NCBI RefSeq assembly: GCF_051020985.1 | Contig: NC_134999.1 | Span: 3,348,001 to 3,412,000 of the forward strand | Source of the DNA: Nomia melanderi | Lineage: Eukaryota > Arthropoda > Insecta > Hymenoptera > Halictidae | Direction: 5' to 3' | DNA length: 64,000 nt | In this document: in pieces, positions 1 through 11,900 of the stretch | Numbering within the stretch: the first letter of the stretch is position 1 | Layout: every line of letters begins with the position of its first letter | Program-made: the position numbers and the translations under genes | The notes under the pieces: generated by a model | What the model saw: only the letters and a program-made list of their open reading frames with translations | Told to the model about the DNA's origin: nothing | Databases searched by the model: none

Positions 1-2378
1 TTCCGAATTACCTAGGGAACCCTCTGACCATTTGCTAATTCAGTTTGAACTCAACAGCGAAGAATATTAAACGAAGTGTAACGACGAATGACAGTCAATA
101 TTATTGGAATAAATATTCCCCTGTAGCTGGTGTGTGCATGTATATATGTGTGCGTTGCCAACCTGTGGTCCCATCTAATTAATCGTTAGATTCATCACTA
201 GGAAAATCAAAAACCGCTAGATAATAGACACTGTGAAATAGCTTAAACGACCTAAGCTTGGCACGACAGATATATGTATATAAGTGAATGTGTAGACTCC
301 GTCCAGCGCAGTTTTTTCATTATTTCCTCACTAGTTTAATATTTATACACCCTTACGTACGTTTTACATGTGGAAAAATGGGGAAACGTACTTGTAGTGT
401 CATTACTCTGTTTGTGTCGTTACACAAACAAGAGGATGCCATATTATGGCATCATTACAACAAAGTGTTATAGGTAACGAACAAGCTCATACTCTTAAAG
501 CAGGGTTTGAAATTGTTTTGAAAATAATATTGTTCCTGTCAGAACATTTCGTAAAAATACTCAAAAGAAAATTTTGTTATAATTGTGAAAAGTTTTATAT
601 AAAAATAGGAAAAACTATCATGTTCCTCGAAAAGTAACAATTTCGGTCGGAGTAGAATATTTAATTCCTAGAAAATAACTCTGTTCTGATTTTATTCACT
701 TTGTTTTCAAATGTTTCCTATTGCAAGTATGATTATTAATTTCCATACTATAAAAGATACATTATTAAACGTTTTTATGGAAAAATTATTGATGTTCTGT
801 AATCGTTGTTATAAATTATTTGTAAAAATTGGAAATCAATTAAACTTCTATAATTATTGTGATTCGAATTTGAATTTAAAGATTTGAAAATACAAGGTTG
901 TCAATCATTTATTTCTTCTTTATGTATCAGCAATCTGAGTTTGGATAATAATAATTACTATTATAATAATAACTTTGTTATCTTTACAAATTATTATTAC
1001 TTAGTAAATATAAACAATAAATTGTATGAAATAAAAATAAAGTAACAAGAAAATATAAAAAAACTGAGAAAACAACAAATGTTATAATGTGGTATAATAT
1101 AAATGGCAAGAATATTTATTATACCTATAAAATAAAAATAATAAAAGTATAAAATATTACAAAAGAAAATACAGTTAAAAAATATTGTACTTAAAAGTAA
1201 TCTAAAGAGTAAAGGCTGCAACGTAATATAGTATGTTTAATTACATGTAAATTCAAATTCAGATTGCAGCAGTTAAATTTAAATTTAAATATCAACAAGT
1301 ATGTTTGAATTTAAATTTTTAAGTTGAATTCAAATATCCATATATTTGAGTAACAAACATCAAACTCAAATTTAGATTTTGATAATTATCATCATATATC
1401 ATTATTGCATTTATTAAAAAGAGTTAATACTATAAGTTAGTTAAGGAATTAAAATAATGAAAATTAGTGATGATAATCATAAAAATGAAATTTGAATAAG
1501 ATTCAAACTACCATTACAGAATTTCTATAAATGTAACTTAAATGTATTGATCCACGACAGAAAAACATCTTACTTCTGTAGACCAAATTCTCAAGGATCG
1601 GTAATTTAAAGCCTAAACTTCACTCTATGATTAAACCACATCCTTAAAAATTAATTTCATTCAGCTGCAACAAACATTCGAAAATTAAAGGAGACTCTTC
1701 TTGAGACATATTTCAATCTCTGCCTTAACGATACTCGTAATAAGAAAATTTCGAATCGAAATATCAACATATATCATACGTTCGCATGTAATTGTTGTTT
1801 ACAATATTATTCGTTACATATTTATTTAAGTTAGGATTAAAGAACTGATTTTTATCCGATAAAACTGTGATTTGATTACGCCCGCGTATGTATGTGATTG
1901 TTGACTTGCATTTCGGGTTTTGTACAAGACATTAGCGATGGGCGGATATAGTCATATCATAGCTAGTTAAAATGGAATCGTTTGCACTCAGTTTTCATGT
2001 TATGTGTGAATATAAACATTCCACATTCTTTATAAGGGCCACCTCATTTCTCATCACCTAAACCGTCCTCAACGAAACATGTGCATTGGGGTCTAAGAAA
2101 TTGACTGCAAACGGTTCTCATCATAATATATCATGTACCCGATGGAAAATAATAACTTAACTATGATCATGTTATGTCTATGAGCATTTAATGTAAAACT
2201 AATATCAGTATCATGACATTATTAGATGGTTATTAATATTCCAGTTCGTAAAAATACCTGTTTATTGATTATAAATTTATTGTAACATATTTTATGTAAA
2301 TCATTGGAAAGAATTATTCATACGTCAACATACATCACATCTAACATCATGTGGAAATAAATATTCAATTCTGTGTAT
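1..2378. other. AT-rich intergenic stretch, no gene seen
   Basis: No reading frame here has coding character or a recognisable protein on either strand. The short open frames are AT-driven. A slightly more GC-containing patch lies near 1.86-2.1 kb, but I could not tie it to an exon or promoter. Confidence 0.5.
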
Positions 2379-3264
2379 TTACTTAGTTTCTTCTGTATAA
2401 ACACACTTATCTTCATCTGAAACACTTTCCTTTATCTTAGCGTTAAAATCGCTATCAATGTCTTTTAATTTTGGTGCATAATTATAAATCTGAACTACCG
2501 AATTCTCTTGTTCTGTCCATAGTTTATATCCCTTTTTGGTAGGATATCTTTTTACACTTAAACAAATTAGACATGTCCATTTTACTCCTTTTACAGGTTT
2601 TGACATTAATCGCACTTTTGCTGTTTCACCGGGTATAAGTGGGGACTGACAGCACTTACAAATCGTTTTCTTAATATCAGATTCTCTAGAAAGAAACTTA
2701 TATTTACCAACAAAACTGAATAAAGATGATAGAAAAAATTTATTCTATAGAATATAAAAGAAATATTGTAATAATTGAAAGAAATAAGAAAGTATTTCAA
2801 TATTATTTTCATCATTGATGTTCATCTGTTTATTAAGTAACTATGCAAAAAAATTTTGTAATGCACTGTATTATAAAAAAGAATAGGTTTTGACATATCC
2901 AATCTGTCTTCTCATAGCCTATCAAGCTTTTACTCAATTACACAATGAAATATTCATAAAACATTAATCGAACTTTAGTTATTTACAGTAATGTTTCAAA
3001 AATAATTATTTATTCAAAAGTATTTTGAATAATATAATTAATAAAACTCACATTCGCAATACTGATTTTTTTGCACATCCTACCATCATATTACCATAAC
3101 ATGATGCTGCTACTCGATTTTTTAATGCCATTAAGTGACTTGCCTGAAACAATTTTTGTTCAATAATTACAATAAAAAAAGTATAAAATAGTTAACGACC
3201 AAAATTACCTGATAGAGATAATTCATCCTTTCAAAAATATCTTTTCCTTGGCATAATTTTATAT
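2379..3264 (-). CDS. RPP21: Ribonuclease P protein subunit p21 (RPP21/Rpr2 family), first exon not located
   Basis: RPP21 is a zinc-binding protein subunit of nuclear RNase P (and RNase MRP), which removes 5' leaders from pre-tRNAs. Three minus-strand exons join in frame: 3209-3264, 3052-3143 and 2379-2685 (stop). All junctions are GT-AG and the phases agree (0, then 2). The first exon encodes KDIFERMNYLYQ, matching the family helix that begins KDREAF-RLNFLYQ. The last exon carries the two zinc CxxC pairs, in ICKCCQSPLIPG and WTCLICL, followed by the family's tryptophan near KLW. These exons give about 151 residues, close to the roughly 154 of the human protein. The leading exon starts one base into a codon after a plausible acceptor (GATTCAG), so a short exon with the ATG should lie between about 3.3 and 5.1 kb. 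I did not find it. The gene lies downstream of another minus-strand gene. Seen: exons and motifs. Known: family role. Confidence 0.85.
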
Positions 3265-3848
3265 CTGAATCAAGAATGATAGAATAAATATAGTCTTGTA
3301 CAATAATATATTTATATAGTTTTAGGAATTAAATTGCTGTACTACCTTTTACAATGTTTCTAAATTTATAGAGATTTTTCTATTTTAATAATTTTGTGTT
3401 TCAAAATATGATAACAGAATGGATTTTACTTAGTTATTCTATTCTCTTTTTATTTTAATTAGTTTAATTAAATTTCTAATTATCTAATTATTCCTTTTCT
3501 CTATTTCTAATTTCTAATTATCTTCCTATTTTTAACATTTTTTAAACAAATATATTTATGAAAATATTGATACATAAAATTTTCATCACAAAGTAAAAAG
3601 AATATTTTAAAACATTTAAAAAATATTAAATCACTTAGTTTTATTTATAACTAAAGATAAAACTTCAGTATAGAGTATTTCAGTTATTCAACCAAACCTT
3701 TCACATTTTTATTAATATAAGAAGAATTTAAGAAATTAAATTGAATGATATAACTCAAAAGAAGCATAAAATAAGTTGCATGTTTATATGAACAATTTTT
3801 TTACTATTTGTGTCAATAAAAAGTGCTTTGTTATTAAAGATACATATA

Positions 3849-4325
3849 CAGTGGTAGATAAAAGTATTTATATAGTTAAAATATGGATCATTATCTTCTC
3901 ATTGTATAATTGATATAATATTACTATGTCATATAGTAATTATATAGTTTCTTCATATCATTTTTATTAGTATCCAACTATATATTTTTATATAACTTAA
4001 AATAGATAAACAATTATTACATATTAAATTCATTAAGTTTTTATATTAAAAGATGTAAAACACATCATACCAATTTATAAATGATTGATCAGTTTGATTT
4101 TTTAAAAATATATTTTTATTTATATACAAGTACATTCGTTATAAAAAAACGTTATTCTTATATAAATTATTATTAGATGCAAAATACCATAATTCTTGTT
4201 TTTCTATGTTTATTACAACTGAAACTTGTGAACATATTATTATATTTAATCACATAAGATTAACAATGTAAATAACATTACTTTTACCTATATAAAATAT
4301 AAATACTTTTATCTCTTACTATATG
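3849..4325. mobile_element. Tc1/mariner-like MITE with short terminal inverted repeats
   Basis: The left end reads TA-CAGTGGTAGATAAAAGTA. The right end, reverse complemented, reads TAGTAAGAGATAAAAGTATT, so GATAAAAGTATTTATA is shared in inverted orientation. Both ends abut TA, the usual Tc1/mariner target. The roughly 475 bp interior is AT-rich and has no transposase. It sits upstream of the located RPP21 exons, possibly in that gene's first intron. Confidence 0.6.
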
Positions 4326-5197
4326 TCTAAAACTGTTAAAGTTCAGACGTTGAATTACCAACCCATTATTGTACATCAAATGAATGGAAAGATCTCGTCA
4401 CTTCCTTGTTATTTATTGTACATGGAATTTCAATATGTAGATACTGACGTTTTTACCATATAATAACGCTTAATATGTGGTAAGTATAGGTTATCTTACA
4501 TCCTTTCAATTATCTTACATAGAGGGGACTGAAATTCATAATAGCAAATATCCTAGTAACAAGAGCCATAATTAAAAATTATTTATTATAAAATATAAAA
4601 TTTACTAATCAATTAAGTAATTACTATAAAATAGCAAAACATACATAAAACTTTGACTTAAAAAATTATAATTTTAAAAATTAATACTTGAACTTCAAAA
4701 GAAAGAGAAGGAAAAGAATACTATTTTTTATATTTTTTTACAAACATATATAAATATTTATTGATAATTTAGTACAAAAATACGTCCAGGTGTTCCTAGT
4801 TTCTTTTAAAAAAAATTACTATGATTTACATTTTTTTTGCAATTTATTTTTGTCTTAATTTTATAAATTTATAAATGTTTTAAATTATATTATATTTTTC
4901 ACGATTAAGAAAGGTACAACTTAACAAAGATATGTTTTCTTTAGCCTATTTTTATTAATTATTATTAATTTAATTTGGTAATTTAAATACATATTTTTTA
5001 AAAACACAAAATTAATCTATGACAAATTACAAAATTATGGGTCTTACATATATACTTGTAAAAGTGTTAATCATGACATGATCTGAAAACAAAAATATAT
5101 TCATAATTTTTTATACAAATATATAAATCCTTTTACCCTATCCATATAGGCTGTACAACTTTAAAAATACATTTTCTAAAATATAAAACTTTACAAT
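4326..5197. other. AT-rich spacer between two minus-strand genes
   Basis: This holds the expected 3' UTR of the upstream minus-strand gene and possibly the missing first exon of RPP21. No coding exon could be supported. Confidence 0.4.
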
Positions 5198-6509
5198 TCA
5201 TTGTTTTAATGAATTATAAAAATGTCTAGAATAAATTGGTTCTGGTGGGCGTTCTCTAACTGGTGTATGCTTGATTGGTGTATATAAGAGATCATTCTGT
5301 ATTATAGAAGTGTCTTTTAAAATCGATGTTGAATTTTTCGTTATTGGTGTTGTAACCAAATGTGGTATGCCACTCTCATTAAATATTGAATTTATATGCT
5401 TCTTATATGTTACTTTCTCTTTCCAACTGAGATTTGGTGTAAATTCTACTTCAGAAATTTCTGTTATTTCTTTAGAAGACTCCAGATCAGACATTTCTGT
5501 ACTATTTGCTGTATTTCTATAATATAATTAATATTAATCATAACATATATCACAATGCATATATAATTAATTACAAAAATGCAAAGAAAATCTACTGAAT
5601 TATGTAAGAATTTCTACTTCATCCTTCATATTCATGTTAATGTATAAACAAACATGTTCAACATTATCAGTAAACAATAAAAACACTTTGCAAAAATCAT
5701 ACATTTAACTTGATTAACATAAACATTGTTTTAGTTTAACAAAATTAAAGTTCTTAGAAACAAGCAATTATGAATATTTTTCAGAAGGTAAGAATCAATG
5801 GAAGATTATTTCTTTTTACATGTACCGTCATATTTTACAGACATACATAATTTCTTTAAACATGATACATATTTTTATTCTGTTTTTTATTCCTACTTTA
5901 AAATTCAATTTATTTTGATATTTACTTTTCTCTATATTTGTTCCATGGTTTTATACGTTCTTACTACATTAAGTTACAAATTCTATAGCGCGTGTCTTTC
6001 TTGTTATTATAAGTATTTAATATATTAAATATGTAGTTAATAATAATAATAATACTTACTGGTCTAAATTATTTTCCTCATTATAATGGTAACCATATTT
6101 CTCAAAAATAAGTTCTATATTATCACATTGTTCCTTTAATGATTCATATTCCGTTTTGGTTTTTTCAAAAACTCGTTCTATAGATACATCTTCTACATGC
6201 TTATCTATTTTTAATTTAGTTTGAATTATTCCTTCCTGATATAATAATATTACATAATGAATTACAGTACAACAATACAAATCCATATAATATTTATCTC
6301 ATTATTTCAAACATTGCAATATGCTGTTTTACCTGTATAAATTCTATTTTCTTCCATAAAGCTGCAATCTCAACATCTGTTTCTTCACTACGATCCCCAA
6401 ATCGCCCAATAGAAACATCAGGTCGTTTCCACGTTTCAGCTAAGTTTTCGAGATTTACATCAAGCTGGCGAGCTTGAAATATAAGCTTTTCGAAATGATT
6501 TGCATCCAT
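5198..6509 (-). CDS. Coiled-coil protein, candidate SKA3-like kinetochore subunit
   Basis: Three minus-strand exons join in frame: 6333-6509 (ATG), 6060-6235 and 5198-5516 (stop). They use clean GT-AG sites and encode 223 residues. The N-terminal ~115 residues are predicted helix and coiled coil. They include an acidic SEETDVEI segment near residue 41 and FEKYGY at about 103-108. The C-terminal half is low-complexity, rich in Ser, Thr and Pro, with repeated TP sites (TTPITK, YTPIKHTP) that would suit proline-directed mitotic kinases, and it ends near PPEPIYSRHFYN. Human SKA3 has a similar layout: an N-terminal coiled coil containing FQKYGY, then a disordered TP-rich tail phosphorylated by Cdk1. 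SKA3 helps couple kinetochores to microtubules. The match rests on one short motif and general layout, so the name is a hypothesis; the gene itself is well supported by splicing. It starts 2.5 kb from GTF3C1 in head-to-head orientation. Confidence 0.6.
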
Positions 6510-7021
6510 CGTGTACTATTCGTGTTTTATTACATTGGATCTGACAGTTTAAAAGTTTTAAAATAACAGGTTGACCAATGTAATGAATATAATTGTTAAC
6601 GGATGGAATTAAATGGAAAAAAGAAATAGATATTTAAACGGGTTACGTTAACCTAGCAAATCGTGTGTATTTAAAATATTCTTTTCGTGCAAGGAATAAA
6701 CAATTAAGAGCTAAATATATTAATATAACGTATTGTAGAAATTACAGAACATATTATTGAAGATTAGCAAACACATATTACAAGGTTGCCTACCATGTTT
6801 GGATAAGTTCAGAAAGTAATTCAAATTACTGAAACATGATATTTATTAACTTATAACTACAGGAATAGGTGTAATAGATATACAAGTAAATATTATTGTC
6901 ATTAGTTTAATATGTGGTATATTATGATTATTACTATCTTTGACTATATGTCGTACATTAATCAAGATGTTAAATATTGGTATAAAAACAACAGAATTCT
7001 AACCATGGTACCTTATATATA

Positions 7022-8561
7022 CACAGACAAGGTATAGGAAAGCATAACATGTACTGAAAAATTTTGTCATATTCTCGAGGGGGTCCTAGGACCCCCTTAC
7101 CATTTTCGTGTCACGCTCTGTCACATCGACTTAGGCAGGTTTTGCATGGCAGCACTATAAGTGATAGAAATTGGAATAAAAAATATTGAAATACAGACAA
7201 GATGCGTACTTAAATTATACTGGATTATATACTGAATTATGTCCTAACGTTTACATTTGAGAAGTAAAAGAAAAATAAAAATATCTATGAAAATGAGCAA
7301 ACTTATTATCACAAAAATAGGGGTTCACGAGGAATACCCTTTCTGTTTTTCTGTAAGTGGAAGCAGGGCGAACAAACCACTTTTAAAGAGAGAAAATGCA
7401 AGTAACATTCCTAGTGAAGACACTTTTATAGCCGAGAAAGAAATTTCCCTGCAGGTCTTGGTTAGGTCACCACGAACGCAAGATGCACTTTACAGTGCTA
7501 TGCGTTCTGCTCGTAAACCCGCTATTCTTAAATTTTATTCTATCTACTTATATTGAAAAGATTGTAACGGAATAACCAACGAGAAATGTCAGAACTTTGT
7601 AGCCATCTATTGATAAATATATAAATTAAGGTTCTCGTGATGTTCATTAATTAAATATATCACTCGAAACTGAATATAATAAAGAAATATTAACCGAATT
7701 CCACGTATACCTTCAATAGTTATTTAAATGAAATTATCGTAGAAAACTGTCTATGTTTTGTGAGACGAACGGCAAACTGATCTGCATGAGAGTTAATAGG
7801 TCACCGACTATTTTCAATATTTTTTGCTATAAAAAATATATTTCAGTTAAAATATTGCATACAAGGGAATTAAGACTTTCCTATACTTTTTATTCATTAC
7901 TTAAATCTTTTTATTTGTTATATGAGAATTTAAAATCGTATCGATAGTCAGGTTCAATGAAAAGCAATCCTTTTGGTGATAGAAGCTAATAATTAATAAT
8001 TGTCTTACTTATTGATGGGATAGGGAAAATATTTGATTTTATCCGCTAACCTTTTATCCTCTAACTGCCGCTGCCACGGATGCGTGATCGCTCTTGATAG
8101 CCTGCAGCCGGTATTACACAAATGTAAGTTTATTTTCTGAATATTGTTAACTTTAATATTTATTATTTCGGCAGCACTTCTAATTACATCATGGTATTTA
8201 AATATTCATTCTGATCAACATGTTATAAATATATGTATATTAGAAATACTTGAAGATAAAGAATTTATAATTTTCTTCTTATTCTATTACAGAATACGAA
8301 CATACAAAATTGCAACGGAGAAAGGACGAAAAATGGGTAAAGGTGCATGTTTAAATACAATGCACAATCTGTACGTATTTTAAGTCCGTATTCAATGTTT
8401 TTTATTGTAATTCCTATCACTTATAGCGCTGTAATGCAAAACCTGCGTAAGTCGATATGACAGGGCGTGACACGAAAACGGTAAACGGCTCCTAGAACCT
8501 CTGACAGCCTGTAACAAAATTTTACATTGCTTGTTATGTCTATCCTATACCTCGTCTGTGG
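7022..8561. mobile_element. 1.54 kb DNA transposon with ~150 bp terminal inverted repeats, no transposase
   Basis: The left arm at about 7022-7173 and the right arm at about 8408-8561 are inverted copies of each other with imperfect identity. Shared blocks include ACAGAC-AGGTATAGGA at the tips, TTTTCGTGTCACG, TATCGACTTA-GCAGGTTTTGCAT (with small differences) and CTATAAGTGATAG. No clear target duplication is visible at the tips. The interior has one open frame with an ATG at 7287 ending at 7556 (89 residues) that resembles no transposase I know, so the element looks non-autonomous. It lies between the start of the SKA3-like gene (6509) and GTF3C1 (9000). Confidence 0.75.
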
Positions 8562-8699
8562 TCTCGGATAGTTCCTTAAATAGAGATAATGGGGTAACAT
8601 TGTTTTCGAATTACTGTGTGAGAAGAGTATGTACTTAAGTTACACACCTTTGATATAGCTGATTCGATTCTTACTAACAAGCCAAAAATCTTGTACTAT

Positions 8700-8864
8700 C
8701 GGTAACATCGAGCGCGACACCAAAATGATACAATGGTCTTGATGACCCCTGAAAGCCCTAGACAAAAATTCCTATAAGCTGCAACCGTTGCAGTATGTAC
8801 AACATCTGCCCTTACGTATCTTAAGTTTGTGCTAGGTAACCTGTTCTATCTCGTCCATGCTTGA
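8700..8864. repeat. Diverged third copy of the 7.0-8.6 kb element's terminal repeat
   Basis: The order of motifs GCGCGACACCAAAA, CCCCTGAAAGCCC, GACAAAAATT and TCTATCTCGTCCATG follows that of the right arm just upstream (GCGTGACACGAAAA, CCTCTGACAGCC, AACAAAATTTTA, CTATACCTCGTCTGTG). It looks like an older copy or end of the same family. It ends about 135 bp before the GTF3C1 start codon, so it probably contributes to that gene's promoter or 5' UTR. Confidence 0.45.
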
Positions 8865-8999
8865 ACAGAAAGTGTTTACATGGGTGCGTGATTTGAGAAA
8901 TAAAAATCGATTCCTTGATCTGAAGGTGTAAAAATGCAATAAAAAATAAAATGTAAAAATTCTATCATATTATAAAGTGTATCTTGATTAGTACACACT

Positions 9000-11900
9000 A
9001 TGGTATCGTATCCATCAATTAATTTAGTGGATTTAATTATTGATGAGGTTGCCTTAGAAGGTTTAGATGGTATTACTCTACAAGGTTAATATAAACATTA
9101 ATATTTATTTCATTATAGTGTACACAACTTTTTATCGTACAATCAATAATTTTGCAATTGTAGTGTAAAATAATACAACTTCTGTTAAATAAAATTGCTG
9201 ATTCAAATATATTTCATAAAAGTATATTAATCTTTTAAAAATAAATATCATTCGTATCTAATTTTTTATTTGCTTTAATAATTTAAACTGTAAAAAAATG
9301 TATTATCTATAATTTTTAACTCTGTATAATTTCAATATGTATAGTTTAAATAAATAGTCGGTAATAGTTAAAGATTAAAGATTAGTAAAGTAAAATTAAT
9401 AGTATAAGGAATAAAATTTCATACATTAAATGATTATATTTTTTTACAGCATTATGGTTACGTTTAGCACAAGGTCTTAACAATTCTTTTCCACTTCCTA
9501 AGCCATTAATGATTCAAATATGGTCAATATGCATAGAGATCAGAGAATTTGAATTTTATGAATTAAAAACTGCAAGAGAACCGCTTGTTATTTATGATCG
9601 ATATGAATTTGTAGATCCTGATTTAGGTATCATACTAGAACCTGTAAGTATTATAAATATTTTTATAACAAAAATAATTATTTCATTTTGTTTTAATTTA
9701 TCAATTACTCCTGTATTTATCTTTATCACATTAATATATCTTGTCATCTTATAAAGAAATACCAAATTCTTCTATATGTATAATTATACTAATTAGTTTT
9801 ATTACTTTTTGGTCATAATCAATATTGAAATATTTGTATTTATAGGACAACGTGCCACCAGACATTTATCCACATTGTCCAATAAATGATGTACCTAAAG
9901 GCATTAAAGGATCTTGTTCAACATATTATACTCGTAAACTGATAACAGAAAATATAAGAATGCTTAGTTTAGATGAGGTTACAGAAAAATATGGAAATAA
10001 ATTAGTTATAGTTGCATCGCAGACTGAAAGAAATCATGCTTTAATGGGAGGTGAAGTGTCTCCTATGATTGACTTGAATGTAATACAATATTGTTTCCTT
10101 GAAAGAGTAGGCAGATCACGGTATCATGGTGAAGTTACTCAGGGAAAACTTAGCCTTAATGCATTGAGAGAAGATCCTAAGAGTTTATTTTATCATCGAA
10201 AATTGTTGTTACGTCATAAATTAATAACAAAACAAATACATCATCAAAAAAGTGGTGGTCACAGTTGTAATGGAAGTCTTTTACATCTTACGAGATTCTT
10301 TGTCGAGAGAAAACCGAAAGCAATTTTTTTAGCTGAAGAGGTTATTAAAATTTTACAATCGAAACCCAATTGCGTTGCCGAGTACGATGAAATTAAACGC
10401 AAATTACGGATTGAAAATCCAATAAGGAAACTATTTAAAACTACATTTTTTCAAAAAATTGTGAAAACAGATATCGTAAGTAATGCATATCCACAGATTA
10501 TACAGTTATTTTTAACTATTAAAGTGTTTATTTCTCATTTTGAGCAGAGAGTACCCTATAGAACTTTATATCCAAACGCACAACCTACAGAATGGCAACA
10601 GAAAAATAACCCATCTAAAGAAAAAAAAATTAAAGTCGTACAGTTATTACAGCCCACTATTGATGTTGTTGAAGCATGGAAAGATGACATACAAGAAGAG
10701 GATGAATTGCATGGTTTGTTTAATAATTTTACTATAAATAATATATTCTCTATATCATGTTTTAGCAAAAACATATTCTGAATGTCTTTATTCATTGCTA
10801 AGTCTGAGATTATAGAATTATTATTTTGTAATTCAGTTGATTTTATACATTGAACCTTATTGTTTAACATTTAAAAGATTCATATTAATATTTTAAAATA
10901 TTTGTTATAAATATCTGGGAGTTTATAATATATCTTTTTTATTTATTGTAGACTTTCATTCTTTTTCTTTTTTTGTCTAATATTGTAAATATATTTTTAT
11001 CTTGTAGAATTAAATATCTCAAATCATAAGTATTGTGTACCTTATTTGAAGCAAGCCAATGATATAATTGAATCTACTGGGAGCAATGGCTTATGTCAAG
11101 GAGAATTAGGTAAAATGATGGGTCTAACTAAACTACAATCACGGACTATTTTAAGAAATTTAGTTAAACAAAATATTGTTGCAACTTATATGAATGATAT
11201 CGGTAGACAAAGACTTACAAAATATGTATCAAAAAGATTTGAAAAAGGTAGTATGTTGAGTAAACAGTTTAATATAGAAATGCATAAAATAAAAGAACTT
11301 ACAAAACAAATGACTGAAAATGATGATTCTAACAAAAGTGTATCTATGAAACAAGAAAAGGAAGAGCCTGCAATCGATGAGAAAGAAAAAAAAGCTGTAG
11401 AAGTGTCTGAATGTGTTACGATCAGTGAAAACAATGAAAATATTTGTCTCGAAACAACAGAAGAACCAACTACATCACAATCAGTAATACAAGAAACCTT
11501 TTATGTTGTGAATCGAATATTATATAAATATCGCATAACAAAACGGGCAAATAAATATAAACGTACCTTTCTTAATTATAAAAATAATATACAAGCCAAA
11601 GAGGAGAAGACAGATTCCAATGTATTATCTGAAATTACTGATTTATCAAAGAATGAAAAAGCAGTAGCTGCATATAAAAATATAAAAGTTGATTTGACAA
11701 TTTTATCATCCTTAAAGGCACGCAAATCAGAAAATGAAGGATTCATGGAGAATGTACAACATAGTGAAAAAAAAAGTTCAAAGCATTTACCACATATTAC
11801 TTATAGATTACTGCGAAGAGCTAATATGATTATAGAATCAGTTAAAGAACATCAAGTTATTGACGACATGACTAAGTTAATGAAGGTAGGATTATACGAG

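Noticed and set aside
7287..7556. 89-codon frame inside the 7.0-8.6 kb element, as a host gene
   Set aside because: It lies wholly inside a mobile element, has no relative I recognise and shows no splice context; it is kept only as part of the element.
10556..10870. Minus-strand frame opposite GTF3C1 exon 3
   Set aside because: It is an antisense shadow of the coding exon.
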